From the NCBI GenBank assembly GCA_016191305.1, contig JACPOX010000033.1, positions 1 through 10,269 of the forward strand: a stretch of DNA of 10,269 nt, read 5' to 3'. The notes beneath the pieces were generated by a model that saw nothing but the letters and a program-made list of their open reading frames with translations, searched no databases and was not told the origin of the DNA. The position numbers were made by a program, and so were the translations under genes. Origin of the DNA: Legionella longbeachae. GTDB lineage: Bacteria > Pseudomonadota > Gammaproteobacteria > Legionellales > Legionellaceae. This document shows positions 1-6,909 of the stretch, in pieces (the first letter of the stretch is position 1; the number at the start of each line of letters is the position of its first letter).

Positions 1-44
1 AGGTTGTGGATAAGTTTGGTTTCAATTCAATCAAAACGTACTAA

Positions 45-128
45 CGTCATCCTGAACGTAGTGAAGGATCTCCTGAATCTGGCTCAGTTCTAAGCAGTTT
101 GAGATCCTTCGCTACGCTCAGGATGACG
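45..128. repeat. Large palindromic intergenic repeat (28-bp arms)
   Basis: Two 28-base arms (45-72 and 101-128) are inverted copies of each other with only two mismatches, and both mismatches can form G-U pairs in RNA. The left arm begins CGTCATCCTGAACG and the right arm ends GCTCAGGATGACG. The intervening loop (73-100) is 28 bases. The core (CATCCTGAGCGTAGCGAAGGAT-like) resembles a dispersed palindrome that I recall from many bacterial genomes, including Legionella and relatives; this was not checked. It encodes nothing obvious. Its position beyond the 3' end of the kinase/regulator operon is consistent with a non-autonomous mobile repeat or a REP-like element. Confidence 0.85.
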
Positions 129-534
129 TACCTGTGGAGTTACGGGTATTGCAATAAAATAAGCTGTAAATGTACAGTAAACTGAATCTTAGGTGCAGTA
201 TTATGAAAGAAAAATTTGATTTAAATAATTCATTTCGGTAGTGTTTAAACAACTGTGTCACCTCTTTTATATAATCTAAATCCATACAAACTTGGATTTC
301 TTTTAAGAGAAAATGAAGAACTCTCAAATTTTTTCCTGGGACTCCGCATTATTTACAAGCGATGATAGTGGTGGAAATCAATAACTTATCTTTCTTATAG
401 TTATAGACCTAATGTAATCGATGCACAAGAAAAGATGAGTTTGTTTTTATTTGTTTCGATTGAGACGGATAAAACTTATAGGTATTTAATTTGGCCTGTT
501 TACCTGTTGAATAGAGAGATTCTTTCACGAAAAA
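129..534. other. Intergenic region without a convincing gene
   Basis: About 400 AT-rich bases lie between the palindrome and the end of the response-regulator gene. I see no recognisable gene, tRNA or clear terminator. A minus-strand reading frame starting with TTG at 327 gives a plausible-looking helical peptide (IQVCMDLDYIKEVTQLF), but it ends inside the palindrome at 118 and matches nothing I recognise; it could be the decayed tail of a lost gene. A 23-codon plus-strand ORF (313-384) has only a weak ribosome site. The 5-base match GCCTG/CAGGC (494-498 and 536-540) has a long loop and is too weak to call a terminator for the operon upstream. Confidence 0.5.
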
Positions 535-942
535 TCAGGCTTTCAGTACATTTTTACATTGATTAATAAACTCATTGAACTGGGTATCTTTAATAAAATA
601 ACCATCAATGTGAAAATTTTGTGTAGCAATTTTGTCTTTATTATTATTCGAGGTGGTCAGGACAAACACTTTAACGCTATTAAATTTTGAGTAAGTGCGA
701 AAAATTTTCAAAAATTCTAAACCATTCATTCTAGGCATCATTAAATCTAAAACAATAATGGTAGGTATTATTACAGTGGCAGTATTGGTGCCATTTAATA
801 AATTCAAGGCTTCAACTCCATCTTTTACCATGCGAAGAGTTAGTGGTAAATTCAATTTTTCAAGCTCTCTTTCCACATGAATGCAATCAATTTCATCGTC
901 ATCAACAATTAACATATAATGGACTTTATTTTTCTTTTTCAT
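535..942 (-). CDS. Receiver-only response regulator (Rcp1-like)
   Basis: This 135-residue protein is a single CheY-like receiver domain with no DNA-binding or enzymatic output domain. All receiver landmarks are present: the acidic cluster D14-D16 in LIVDDDEID, phosphoacceptor D66 in VLDLMMPRMNG, the LTTS switch T96/T97 and the conserved K118 in FIKD. The DDDEID start, the PRMNGLEFL segment and LTTS are typical of the Rcp1 subfamily that partners phytochrome-type kinases. The ATG at 942 is preferred over an in-frame TTG at 945, because AGGAGG lies 7 bases before the ATG and only 4 before the TTG. The Shine-Dalgarno overlaps the stop region of the upstream kinase, so translation is probably coupled. 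Inference: it takes phosphate from the second kinase module of its neighbour and acts by protein-protein contact. Confidence 0.93.
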   Translation of the reverse strand: MKKKNKVHYMLIVDDDEIDCIHVERELEKLNLPLTLRMVKDGVEALNLLNGTNTATVIIPTIIVLDLMMPRMNGLEFLKIFRTYSKFNSVKVFVLTTSNNNKDKIATQNFHIDGYFIKDTQFNEFINQCKNVLKA

Positions 943-953
943 CAAAGCCCCTC

Positions 954-3365
954 CTATCCGTTTCTTGGCCAGGTAAAACGAAAAACGCTTCCTTGGTTTT
1001 TATCCGAATCGACATGAATATCGCCTCCTTGAGTCTCAACAATTTTTTTTGCAATACTAAGTCCTACTCCACAACTTTCTAAAACATCACGGGATTGTAG
1101 GGTTTGAAAAAGTTGAAAAATTCGATGTTGGTAAGTTGGTTCTATTCCCGGTCCATCATCAGCAACATAAAATTCATAATAATGATTTCGTTCAAGAACA
1201 CCTACTTGAATATGTCCCTTTCCTTGATGGTGATGTTTTATACTATTATCAATCAGTTCATAAAGTACTGCTTGAAGTGGTATTTTTTCTGCATTAATAG
1301 GAAAACTACACTGTTCACAACGAATATTAAACTCATCTGCTATTTCTATATCCCGAGTCACGGCATGAACTAAATCAGGAAAATTAATTTTTTCAACTTT
1401 TGAGTGTATTTGTCCAGACTGAGCATATTTTAAGAGCCCATCGAGTAAACTCGACATCCGATAAGAGCGTTTTCGTAAAAATGATAAATATTTTCTTGAT
1501 TGAGAGGTCAAATGGTTTTCTATATCCTCTTCAATCCACGAAACAAGATGTTTTATTGCCGGTAATGGTGATTTTAAATCATGAGAAGCTAAATAAACAA
1601 AACGCTCCAATTCATCTTCTGCGTTCTTAACTAAAATTAAATTCGCAATTCGTGCTTTAAATTCATCAATAGAAAACGGTTTAATCATGTAATCTTGCGC
1701 ACCTTCTAAGAGCATACGCACACAAAGCTCATCGTCAGCTTTAGCAGTGACAATCATAATAGGAGTTGACAGCAATGGAGCATGCTGTTTTATTGCATGA
1801 ACCATTTCTATGCCATTCATATTGGGCATCATGATATCACTGATAATTACATGAGGGAGTAATTCAATTGCTTTATCTAAACCTTCTTGGCCATCTCGTG
1901 CACTGGCTATAGAATACTCTTTACTTAGAATGTCACATAAAAACTCATTCATAGCCTGATTATCTTCTACTACTAAAATAAGTGGTCGATTGGCATTTTT
2001 CACCCCGTTTTTCATTGTTTTAAAGTTTTGTTGACTTACAATATGCGGAACTTCGATAGTTCTTGGTGGTAGTTGTTCACTACGCACCAACTGATCCGCT
2101 GGAGCTTTTAATGGAATTCGTATAACAAAACATGCACCACCTAAGCTTGATTTTTGTACACTAATCTTGCCGTTATGTAATTGAACAAAATCTTTGGCAA
2201 TAGCTAAGCCTAAACCCGTTCCTGCCGAATGACGCATGGTTTCTTCCATTTGAAAGAAACGTTCAAAAATGACTTCTCTGAATTTTGGAGGTATCCCAGG
2301 ACCATTATCTGCAATTAGAAATGTTGCATGGTTATTTTTTTTAGATAATTTAAGATGAATTATTCCATTATGAGGATTAAATTTTATCGAATTAGTGAGT
2401 AAATTTAGAATAACTCGCTCAATTTTTTCATTATCAATTTCAATTAATAATTTTTTAGGAAAATCACAAGAAATATGTAATCCTTTTGCCTCTATGTCTG
2501 TTTCAAATAAAGAAAGGATTTTTTTAATTAAGTGTACAAAATCAACCGCATAGTATTTAATTTTTAATTTTCTCGCATCAAATTTTGCTATATCTAGTAA
2601 ATCATTTACATGACTTAATAATAAAAGAGCACTCTCCTTAATTAATTGTATTTTTTTTATTTGTAGGCTTACTAAAGATTTATCTTTTAACAAAGTATCC
2701 ACTGAGCCTAAAATTAGCATCAGAGGAGTGCGTAATTCGTGACTTATATTTGAAAAAAATTGCGTTTTCATTTGATCAATTGATGCTAAATGACTATTAG
2801 CATCTTGTAACTGTTTATTTACTTTTTGAATTTCTTGGGCTCGTTGATAAATTTCAAGCTCCATTTCTCCAGTTCGAGTACGAAGTTCTTTCATTATTTT
2901 TAGCTGTTCAGAACGAGATTTCTTTAACTTGATAAATGCGGTGACGTCTTCAACGCGGTGGATGATATATTTAATTTTTTTATGATTATCTAAGACGGGT
3001 GAATTTACTGGACTCCAATATCGCTCCTCATATCCTCCCCCTTTTTCTTTTGGACGACGAATATCATATTTTTGAATCGCCATAGTATCGTGAGTTTTAT
3101 TTTTTAAAACCCTATTTAATGATTCGCGCAAATTACTGACCCCAGTGGCGTGAGGATCTTCTGGATTATCTGGAAAAACTTCAAATATATTTTTCCCGAT
3201 AATTTGCTCTCTTGTCACCATGGTGGATTGAAGATAGCAATCACTGACTCCGATTATTGTAAAATTTTTATCTAAAATAAGAAAAAGCTCAGGAGCGGAT
3301 TCGAAAATGGCTTTAAAATCGATTTCTTCGTTTGTAATGCTCATTGGTTTCGCCTCACAATCCAT
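954..3365 (-). CDS. Hybrid sensor kinase: PAS-HK-REC-HK
   Basis: A soluble protein of about 803 residues with no signal peptide or membrane segment, so the stimulus is probably cytoplasmic. Domains in order: PAS (about 15-140, with the EERYWSPVNSPVLD and IIHRVEDVT signature of a common kinase PAS family); coiled-coil linker; HisKA 1 with H209 (SHELRTPL); HATPase 1 (N325, DNGPGI at 353-358, GTGLGL at 382-387); receiver (E467/D468, D510, T540, K562); a second, phytochrome-type HisKA with H595 (ASHDLKSPL); and HATPase 2 (N707, DDGPGI at 736-741, GVGLS at 766-770). Both kinase modules look intact. An in-frame TTG at 3410 would add 15 residues, but most of these lie inside a dispersed repeat and the codon sits almost at the predicted transcription start. 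ATG 3365 has GGAGA 9 bases upstream; ATG 3344 with GAGG is an equally possible start. It is co-transcribed with the Rcp1-like regulator 11 bases downstream. Confidence 0.92.
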   Translation of the reverse strand: MDCEAKPMSITNEEIDFKAIFESAPELFLILDKNFTIIGVSDCYLQSTMVTREQIIGKNIFEVFPDNPEDPHATGVSNLRESLNRVLKNKTHDTMAIQKYDIRRPKEKGGGYEERYWSPVNSPVLDNHKKIKYIIHRVEDVTAFIKLKKSRSEQLKIMKELRTRTGEMELEIYQRAQEIQKVNKQLQDANSHLASIDQMKTQFFSNISHELRTPLMLILGSVDTLLKDKSLVSLQIKKIQLIKESALLLLSHVNDLLDIAKFDARKLKIKYYAVDFVHLIKKILSLFETDIEAKGLHISCDFPKKLLIEIDNEKIERVILNLLTNSIKFNPHNGIIHLKLSKKNNHATFLIADNGPGIPPKFREVIFERFFQMEETMRHSAGTGLGLAIAKDFVQLHNGKISVQKSSLGGACFVIRIPLKAPADQLVRSEQLPPRTIEVPHIVSQQNFKTMKNGVKNANRPLILVVEDNQAMNEFLCDILSKEYSIASARDGQEGLDKAIELLPHVIISDIMMPNMNGIEMVHAIKQHAPLLSTPIMIVTAKADDELCVRMLLEGAQDYMIKPFSIDEFKARIANLILVKNAEDELERFVYLASHDLKSPLPAIKHLVSWIEEDIENHLTSQSRKYLSFLRKRSYRMSSLLDGLLKYAQSGQIHSKVEKINFPDLVHAVTRDIEIADEFNIRCEQCSFPINAEKIPLQAVLYELIDNSIKHHHQGKGHIQVGVLERNHYYEFYVADDGPGIEPTYQHRIFQLFQTLQSRDVLESCGVGLSIAKKIVETQGGDIHVDSDKNQGSVFRFTWPRNG

Positions 3366-3370
3366 GCTAA

Positions 3371-3409
3371 CTTTTCTCCAAGATTTCAAAAAAATGGTGA
3401 ATAGATACA
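3371..3409 (+). repeat. Short dispersed repeat, copy A
   Basis: This stretch matches 8712-8749 with three substitutions at most and one base of length difference. Both copies share the ends CTTTTC and TGGTGAATAGATACA and lie in the same orientation. In this copy the internal inverted repeat (TTCTCCAA against ATGGTGAA) is partly decayed, whereas copy B has a perfect 8-bp stem. The repeat occupies the leader of the kinase gene, just downstream of its predicted promoter, and coincides with the artificial TTG-initiated N-terminal extension, which argues against that start. Confidence 0.75.
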
Positions 3410-3417
3410 ATTCATGT

Positions 3418-3423
3418 ATTATA
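3418..3423 (-). promoter_or_regulatory. Candidate -10 box of the kinase operon
   Basis: A perfect TATAAT on the minus strand lies 53 bases before the preferred kinase start. No good -35 hexamer is visible at the usual distance; TTGTAT is present but only 12 bases upstream, and the whole segment is very AT-rich. If it is used, transcription would begin near 3411 and leave a leader of about 45 bases that contains repeat copy A. Confidence 0.4.
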
Positions 3424-3518
3424 AGTATAAAATATATACAATATATTTAAAAGGTAAATGTTCGCGGTGTATGTAAATTTCGTCTTTTCGAGCCTTGGCG
3501 AAGCAATTGATCCAGTTA

Positions 3519-3566
3519 GAAATCTGTACGGGATTCCTGCACCCCGTTCGCAACAGTACAGAGTTC
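3519..3566. repeat. Inverted repeat with nested stem, between kinase and Fic genes
   Basis: GAAATCTGTAC (3519-3529) pairs with GTACAGAGTTC (3556-3566) at 10 of 11 positions. A nested CGGG (3529-3532) and CCCG (3543-3546) pair lies inside the loop. No T-tract follows on either strand, so it does not look like an intrinsic terminator. It could be a protein-binding palindrome, a structured RNA, or the remnant of a repeat element. It lies about 125 bases before the Fic start codon and about 155 bases before the kinase start codon, outside the core promoter of either gene. Confidence 0.5.
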
Positions 3567-3588
3567 GAAATTAGTTGTAAGACTGATT

Positions 3589-3608
3589 CTTAATTTTTAA
3601 CTAATAAT
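3589..3608 (+). promoter_or_regulatory. PmrA-box-like tandem motif upstream of the Fic gene
   Basis: Two half-sites, CTTAATTTT (3589-3597) and ACTAATAAT (3600-3608), are in direct repeat with 11-base periodicity. The PmrA response regulator binds tandem CTTAAT-type half-sites of this spacing, and in Legionella such sites control a set of Dot/Icm effector genes (recalled literature). The first half-site matches that consensus well; the second keeps only TAAT plus the final T. The motif ends 7 bases before the TATAAT box, overlapping the expected -35 region, as is usual for an activator site that replaces a weak -35. AT-richness means chance is possible. Confidence 0.4.
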
Positions 3609-3615
3609 AGTCGTG

Positions 3616-3621
3616 TATAAT
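3616..3621 (+). promoter_or_regulatory. Candidate -10 box of the Fic gene
   Basis: A perfect TATAAT sits 68 bases upstream of the Fic start codon. No TTGACA-like -35 is present at 16-18 bases; the corresponding stretch is a run of T and A inside the PmrA-like motif. Transcription would start near 3628, giving a leader of about 60 bases. Confidence 0.45.
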
Positions 3622-3689
3622 TGTGCTTTATTTAAATTTATTGATTAGAATCTTTTAAATAAAGTCAAATAGAACACAAGGGTCTGCAT

Positions 3690-5024
3690 ATGCGTACAAA
3701 AGAAGAATTCACAGAAGAAGAAGAATTTACAGAAACTGTTTCAGCAGAGTCTTCAGAAGAATCTACAGAGCAACAAAACTTTAGCAAGAAAAGAAATTTA
3801 TTCTTTTTATATGAATTTAATTATCCATATCCCTCAGAAATGCCCAGCATTAAATCAATAGATCATGATCGAAAAGTTATTGTATCAAATCACATAGACT
3901 CAAATATTAGAAAACGTCCATATGAAGTATTTTTTAATATAGCGAACGAACCTAGTATTGCATTAGATTTGTATCGATTTGTTATTGATGGTTATAAACA
4001 GAAGACGAATTGCGTAACAAATTGGGAAGAAAGAGAAAAAGGTTCATTAAAAGCTGTTTTAAATGGGTTTATGTATGTGATAAAAGCGATTCAAAATGAG
4101 ACATTCAAACCTACGATAGATTGTCTTAAAAAATTACATGCTATTGCAACAACAGATGTAAATTTTTCTTATAAAGTGGTATCGGGTGATTTTAGAAAGG
4201 ATAATAAAAAATATGGAATTGTAGTTGATGAAACACCGGAAGCAAATAATACAGGCTTTAATGCATCTATTAAAGGTATGGCAGAGATATTGAGCGCATC
4301 AGGATATAAGTCCAGTGAAGAAGAGATCATGAATCCAAATTTTGTTGATCCGGTCCTGAGTGATTGCGTGTTTCGCGATAAGCGTTTTTTATTTGGACTA
4401 AAAAATGTGGGCAATTTAGGAGGCGATGATTTTTATCAATTGATTTGCGAAAGAGTACAAATGATATTAGAACAATATCAAGAAGCAATTAAAACTGCAG
4501 AAACAGAAGATGAAAAACTTAATGCTATTGTTTCATGTGTTAGAAGACTTGAGATTGTTCATCCCTTTGACGATGCTAATAGTCGAACAATATGCGTACT
4601 TTTTTTGAATGCATTATTAATGTCAAATGGATTTATCCCTGTGATATTAGACAATCCTAATAAATTTGATGGTTATGCACAGCATGAACTGCTTAATATG
4701 TTAAAAAATGGGATGCAGAATACGAAAGCTCTTTTATATGGAAGAGAATTGTTTATGAACGGCTTCTCATCTGAATTTCGACGAACTCTACAGGGTTTAC
4801 CAGGGAGTTATTCGCTTGAAGACCAACAATTATTGAAAATTATTCTTGTTGATATTTTGCATGAATTAAAAGTTACAGAGTTTCCCCAAAAAGATTTTTT
4901 GCCTTATGACCATACTAATTTGACTGAAGATCCCAACGTTTTCAATCGGAACCCCAATTTTTTCTCAACGCCCAAAGAATTAAACAAGTTAAGCAGCATC
5001 ACAAAAATGAATTTGATGCTTTAA
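3690..5024 (+). CDS. Fic-domain protein, candidate secreted effector
   Basis: A 444-residue protein with the Fic signature HPFDDANSR at 291-299. Catalytic H291, F293, metal-binding D295, N297 and R299 of the family motif HPFx(D/E)GNGRxxR are kept. The first Gly is Ala, the second is Ser, and the second Arg is Cys (C302). A flap-like segment, SGDFRKDNKKYGIVV (165-179), precedes it. The N-terminus is very acidic (11 Glu in the first 27 residues), and there is no signal peptide, membrane segment or obvious ankyrin repeat. I find no clear [S/T]xxxE[G/N] auto-inhibitory motif and no antitoxin gene beside it. Fic enzymes transfer AMP or, as in Legionella AnkX (which also has Ala here), phosphocholine to target proteins. 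The substrate of this one cannot be read from the sequence. Start: ATG 3690 with AAGGG 8 bases upstream. Its AT-rich composition, isolation and PmrA-like upstream motif suggest an acquired effector gene; the residues beyond about 355 match nothing I recognise. Confidence 0.85.
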   Translation: MRTKEEFTEEEEFTETVSAESSEESTEQQNFSKKRNLFFLYEFNYPYPSEMPSIKSIDHDRKVIVSNHIDSNIRKRPYEVFFNIANEPSIALDLYRFVIDGYKQKTNCVTNWEEREKGSLKAVLNGFMYVIKAIQNETFKPTIDCLKKLHAIATTDVNFSYKVVSGDFRKDNKKYGIVVDETPEANNTGFNASIKGMAEILSASGYKSSEEEIMNPNFVDPVLSDCVFRDKRFLFGLKNVGNLGGDDFYQLICERVQMILEQYQEAIKTAETEDEKLNAIVSCVRRLEIVHPFDDANSRTICVLFLNALLMSNGFIPVILDNPNKFDGYAQHELLNMLKNGMQNTKALLYGRELFMNGFSSEFRRTLQGLPGSYSLEDQQLLKIILVDILHELKVTEFPQKDFLPYDHTNLTEDPNVFNRNPNFFSTPKELNKLSSITKMNLML

Positions 5025-5034
5025 CTTGCACATG

Positions 5035-5060
5035 TTGGGTTGCAGCTGTTTGCAACCCAA
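5035..5060 (+). terminator. Hairpin between convergent Fic and gcvPB genes
   Basis: TTGGGTTGCA (5035-5044) and TGCAACCCAA (5051-5060) form a perfect 10-bp stem with a 6-base loop, 10 bases after the Fic stop codon. The downstream tract on the plus strand (TTCCGATTTATCTT) is only moderately T-rich, and no T-tract follows on the minus strand. It most likely terminates the Fic transcript and may also stop or stabilise the opposing gcv transcript, whose last gene ends at 5139. The 78 bases between the hairpin and gcvPB show nothing else. Confidence 0.7.
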
Positions 5061-5138
5061 TTCCGATTTATCTTCTGTATCCGTTCGGTGCATGAGGCGT
5101 GAGCGTTTACTATCTTCTTTTACAACTTTCTTAAATCC

Positions 5139-6596
5139 TTATGCTTCTTGTTGGGCAAAATAATTTAAATCTAACTCGCGAGCCGCTTTTACATCATCTA
5201 GCCGTTTAACAGGCAATGACTGGGGCGCATCTTTGAGTAAATTGGGGTTTGTCCTTGCTTCTTCTTTGATAGACTTCATTGCTGCTACAAAGTGATCTAA
5301 CTCCTCTTTGCTTTCAGTTTCTGTGGGTTCAATAAGCAGACACTCTGGAACAAGTAAAGGGAAATAAGTTGTAGGTGCATGAATGCCATAATCTAGCAGT
5401 CTTTTAGCAAGATCCATCGCTGAAATCCCATAAGTTTTCTTCTCGGGACTTAAAGTCAGAATAAATTCATGAGAAGCACGTCGGCCGGGATAGGCTGGAG
5501 TATAGCCTATTTTGGTTAATTCTTTGAGTAGGTAATTTGCATTTAGCGTCGCATATTCCGAAACCCGTAATAAACCTTCTTTACCTAATACCCGCATATA
5601 AAAAAAAGCACGCAGTAAAATACCGGCATTTCCCATGAAGCAAGACAAACGGCCTATACTTTGTGGATAATCTTGGCGAGTTGCCCATTGATATCCAGAA
5701 GCTGTTTTTTTCACTACAGGTAAAGGCATAAAAGGAAGTAAACGTTTGCCTACTGCTACAGGGCCAGCACCTGGGCCGCCCCCGCCATGAGGTGTTGCAA
5801 AGGTTTTATGCAAATTTAAATGCATGACATCAAAACCCATATCTCCAGGTCTTACCTTACCCAAAATGGCGTTCAAATTGGCACCATCATAATACAATAA
5901 ACCTCCTGCTTGATGAACAAGAGCTGCTATTTCCTTAATCTGGCGCATGAATAATCCTAGTGTAGAAGGATTAGTTAACATGATGCCCGCTGTCTTGGGA
6001 CCAAGTTTGCTTTTTAGTTCTTCAAGATCAATGTCCCCATCTGCAGCAGTAGAGACTTCAACAATCTTAAATCCACACATGACTGCAGAGGCAGGATTAG
6101 TTCCGTGCGCTGCATCAGGAATCAACATTTCATCACGTGCAGTATCACCACGGGATTGGTGGTACGCTTTAATCATTGCGACCCCCGCAAATTCACCTTG
6201 CGATCCAGCCATAGGAGTTAACGATACCCCTGCCATACCTGTTATTTCAGCAATATGTTCTTGTAGATGATATAGAGGTTTTAAAAAGCCTTGACTGTCT
6301 TGTTCTATTGCCAATGGATGACGATTGAGAAAATTAGGCATTGATGCCGCCTTATGTACACCACGAGGGTTGTATTTCATAGTACAAGAACCCAAAGGAT
6401 AAAAATTACTATCTATAGCAAAATTTTTATGCGAGAGTCGTGTAAAATGCCGCACAACTTGTAACTCTGAACACGCGGGCAATTTGGGAGGGGCTTTTCG
6501 TTGTAACTTAGCAGGAATAGCGTATTTACTATTAGTAATTTTTGGAGCTTGGGCTGTAGCTTGTCGGTTATTTTTAGATAGTTCAAAAATCAACAT
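5139..6596 (-). CDS. gcvPB: Glycine dehydrogenase (decarboxylating), subunit 2
   Basis: The 485-residue C-terminal half of the split P protein of the glycine cleavage system. Together with GcvPA it uses pyridoxal phosphate to decarboxylate glycine and passes the aminomethyl group to lipoylated GcvH. The PLP lysine is K264 in [16 protein letters not shown], and the [10 protein letters not shown] segment is the usual cofactor-site neighbour. SCTMKYNP (70-77) and AAHGTNPAS (162-170) are family hallmarks. The length and the N-terminus MLIFELS are typical. ATG 6596 has AAGG 6 bases upstream. It is the last gene of the operon, and its start overlaps the end of the YciI-like gene by 7 bases, implying coupled translation. 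A split P protein differs from the single gcvP of E. coli but is usual for many other bacteria. Confidence 0.97.
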   Translation of the reverse strand: MLIFELSKNNRQATAQAPKITNSKYAIPAKLQRKAPPKLPACSELQVVRHFTRLSHKNFAIDSNFYPLGSCTMKYNPRGVHKAASMPNFLNRHPLAIEQDSQGFLKPLYHLQEHIAEITGMAGVSLTPMAGSQGEFAGVAMIKAYHQSRGDTARDEMLIPDAAHGTNPASAVMCGFKIVEVSTAADGDIDLEELKSKLGPKTAGIMLTNPSTLGLFMRQIKEIAALVHQAGGLLYYDGANLNAILGKVRPGDMGFDVMHLNLHKTFATPHGGGGPGAGPVAVGKRLLPFMPLPVVKKTASGYQWATRQDYPQSIGRLSCFMGNAGILLRAFFYMRVLGKEGLLRVSEYATLNANYLLKELTKIGYTPAYPGRRASHEFILTLSPEKKTYGISAMDLAKRLLDYGIHAPTTYFPLLVPECLLIEPTETESKEELDHFVAAMKSIKEEARTNPNLLKDAPQSLPVKRLDDVKAARELDLNYFAQQEA

Positions 6597-6898
6597 AATT
6601 TGCCTTCCATTTTTTGAATAAGTTCCTGGAGTTCAGCGCGATGTTTTACTGGAGTGAATTCAATAAACTGATACTCAGCTATTTCCGCCATATAATAAGG
6701 ATCTTTTTTGAATATAGATTCCAGATAAGCACGATCATTAGTAGCTGCAATAATGATCCCTCCCGTACGAGGCTGCATAGGACCTGAAACCACCAACAAA
6801 CCTTGTTTATAATAGTAATCAAGAAATTCTCTATGCGCTTGCAGGTATTTGTCTACCTCTTTAAGAGGAACTAAATAAGTTAATTGAATTACAAACAT
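6590..6898 (-). CDS. YciI-family small protein inside the gcv operon
   Basis: A 102-residue protein resembling the YciI (YCII-related) family: N-terminal strand [10 protein letters not shown]22 in [25 protein letters not shown] (34-47), and the D66-P67 pair in [10 protein letters not shown]22 and the DP aspartate correspond to the conserved putative active-site His/Asp of the family, whose biochemical role is generally unclear. The frame extends upstream to 6982 inside gcvPA, but ATG 6898 with GAGG 6 bases before it is the natural start, and the extension (MCYRNAYHRRYC) has no family character. The gene begins 11 bases after gcvPA ends and overlaps gcvPB by 7 bases, so it is surely co-expressed with the P protein. 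Inference: it may help glycine decarboxylation, for example by handling a reactive by-product, but nothing in the sequence proves this. Confidence 0.85.
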   Translation of the reverse strand: MFVIQLTYLVPLKEVDKYLQAHREFLDYYYKQGLLVVSGPMQPRTGGIIIAATNDRAYLESIFKKDPYYMAEIAEYQFIEFTPVKHRAELQELIQKMEGKLC

Positions 6899-6909
6899 GA
6901 GACACCTCG

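Noticed and set aside
118..327. 69-codon minus-strand ORF downstream of the response regulator
   Set aside because: It starts with TTG without a ribosome site, its last codons run into the palindrome at 45-128, and it matches no family I recognise. It may be a decayed gene end, but this cannot be supported.
313..384. 23-codon plus-strand ORF (MKNSQIFSWDSALFTSDDSGGNQ)
   Set aside because: Weak ribosome site, no promoter visible, and a length expected by chance in 400 bases of non-coding sequence.
3366..3410. TTG-initiated N-terminal extension of the hybrid kinase
   Set aside because: It is largely encoded by a dispersed repeat, begins about at the predicted transcription start and lacks a ribosome site; ATG 3365 or 3344 is better.
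3555..3575. TTCGAA segment resembling a tRNA T-loop
   Set aside because: The flanking bases do not form a T-stem and no anticodon or acceptor stem can be folded around it.
3690..5024. Fic toxin-antitoxin pair
   Set aside because: No small antitoxin gene with an [S/T]xxxE[G/N] motif flanks the gene, and no clear copy of the motif lies within the protein.
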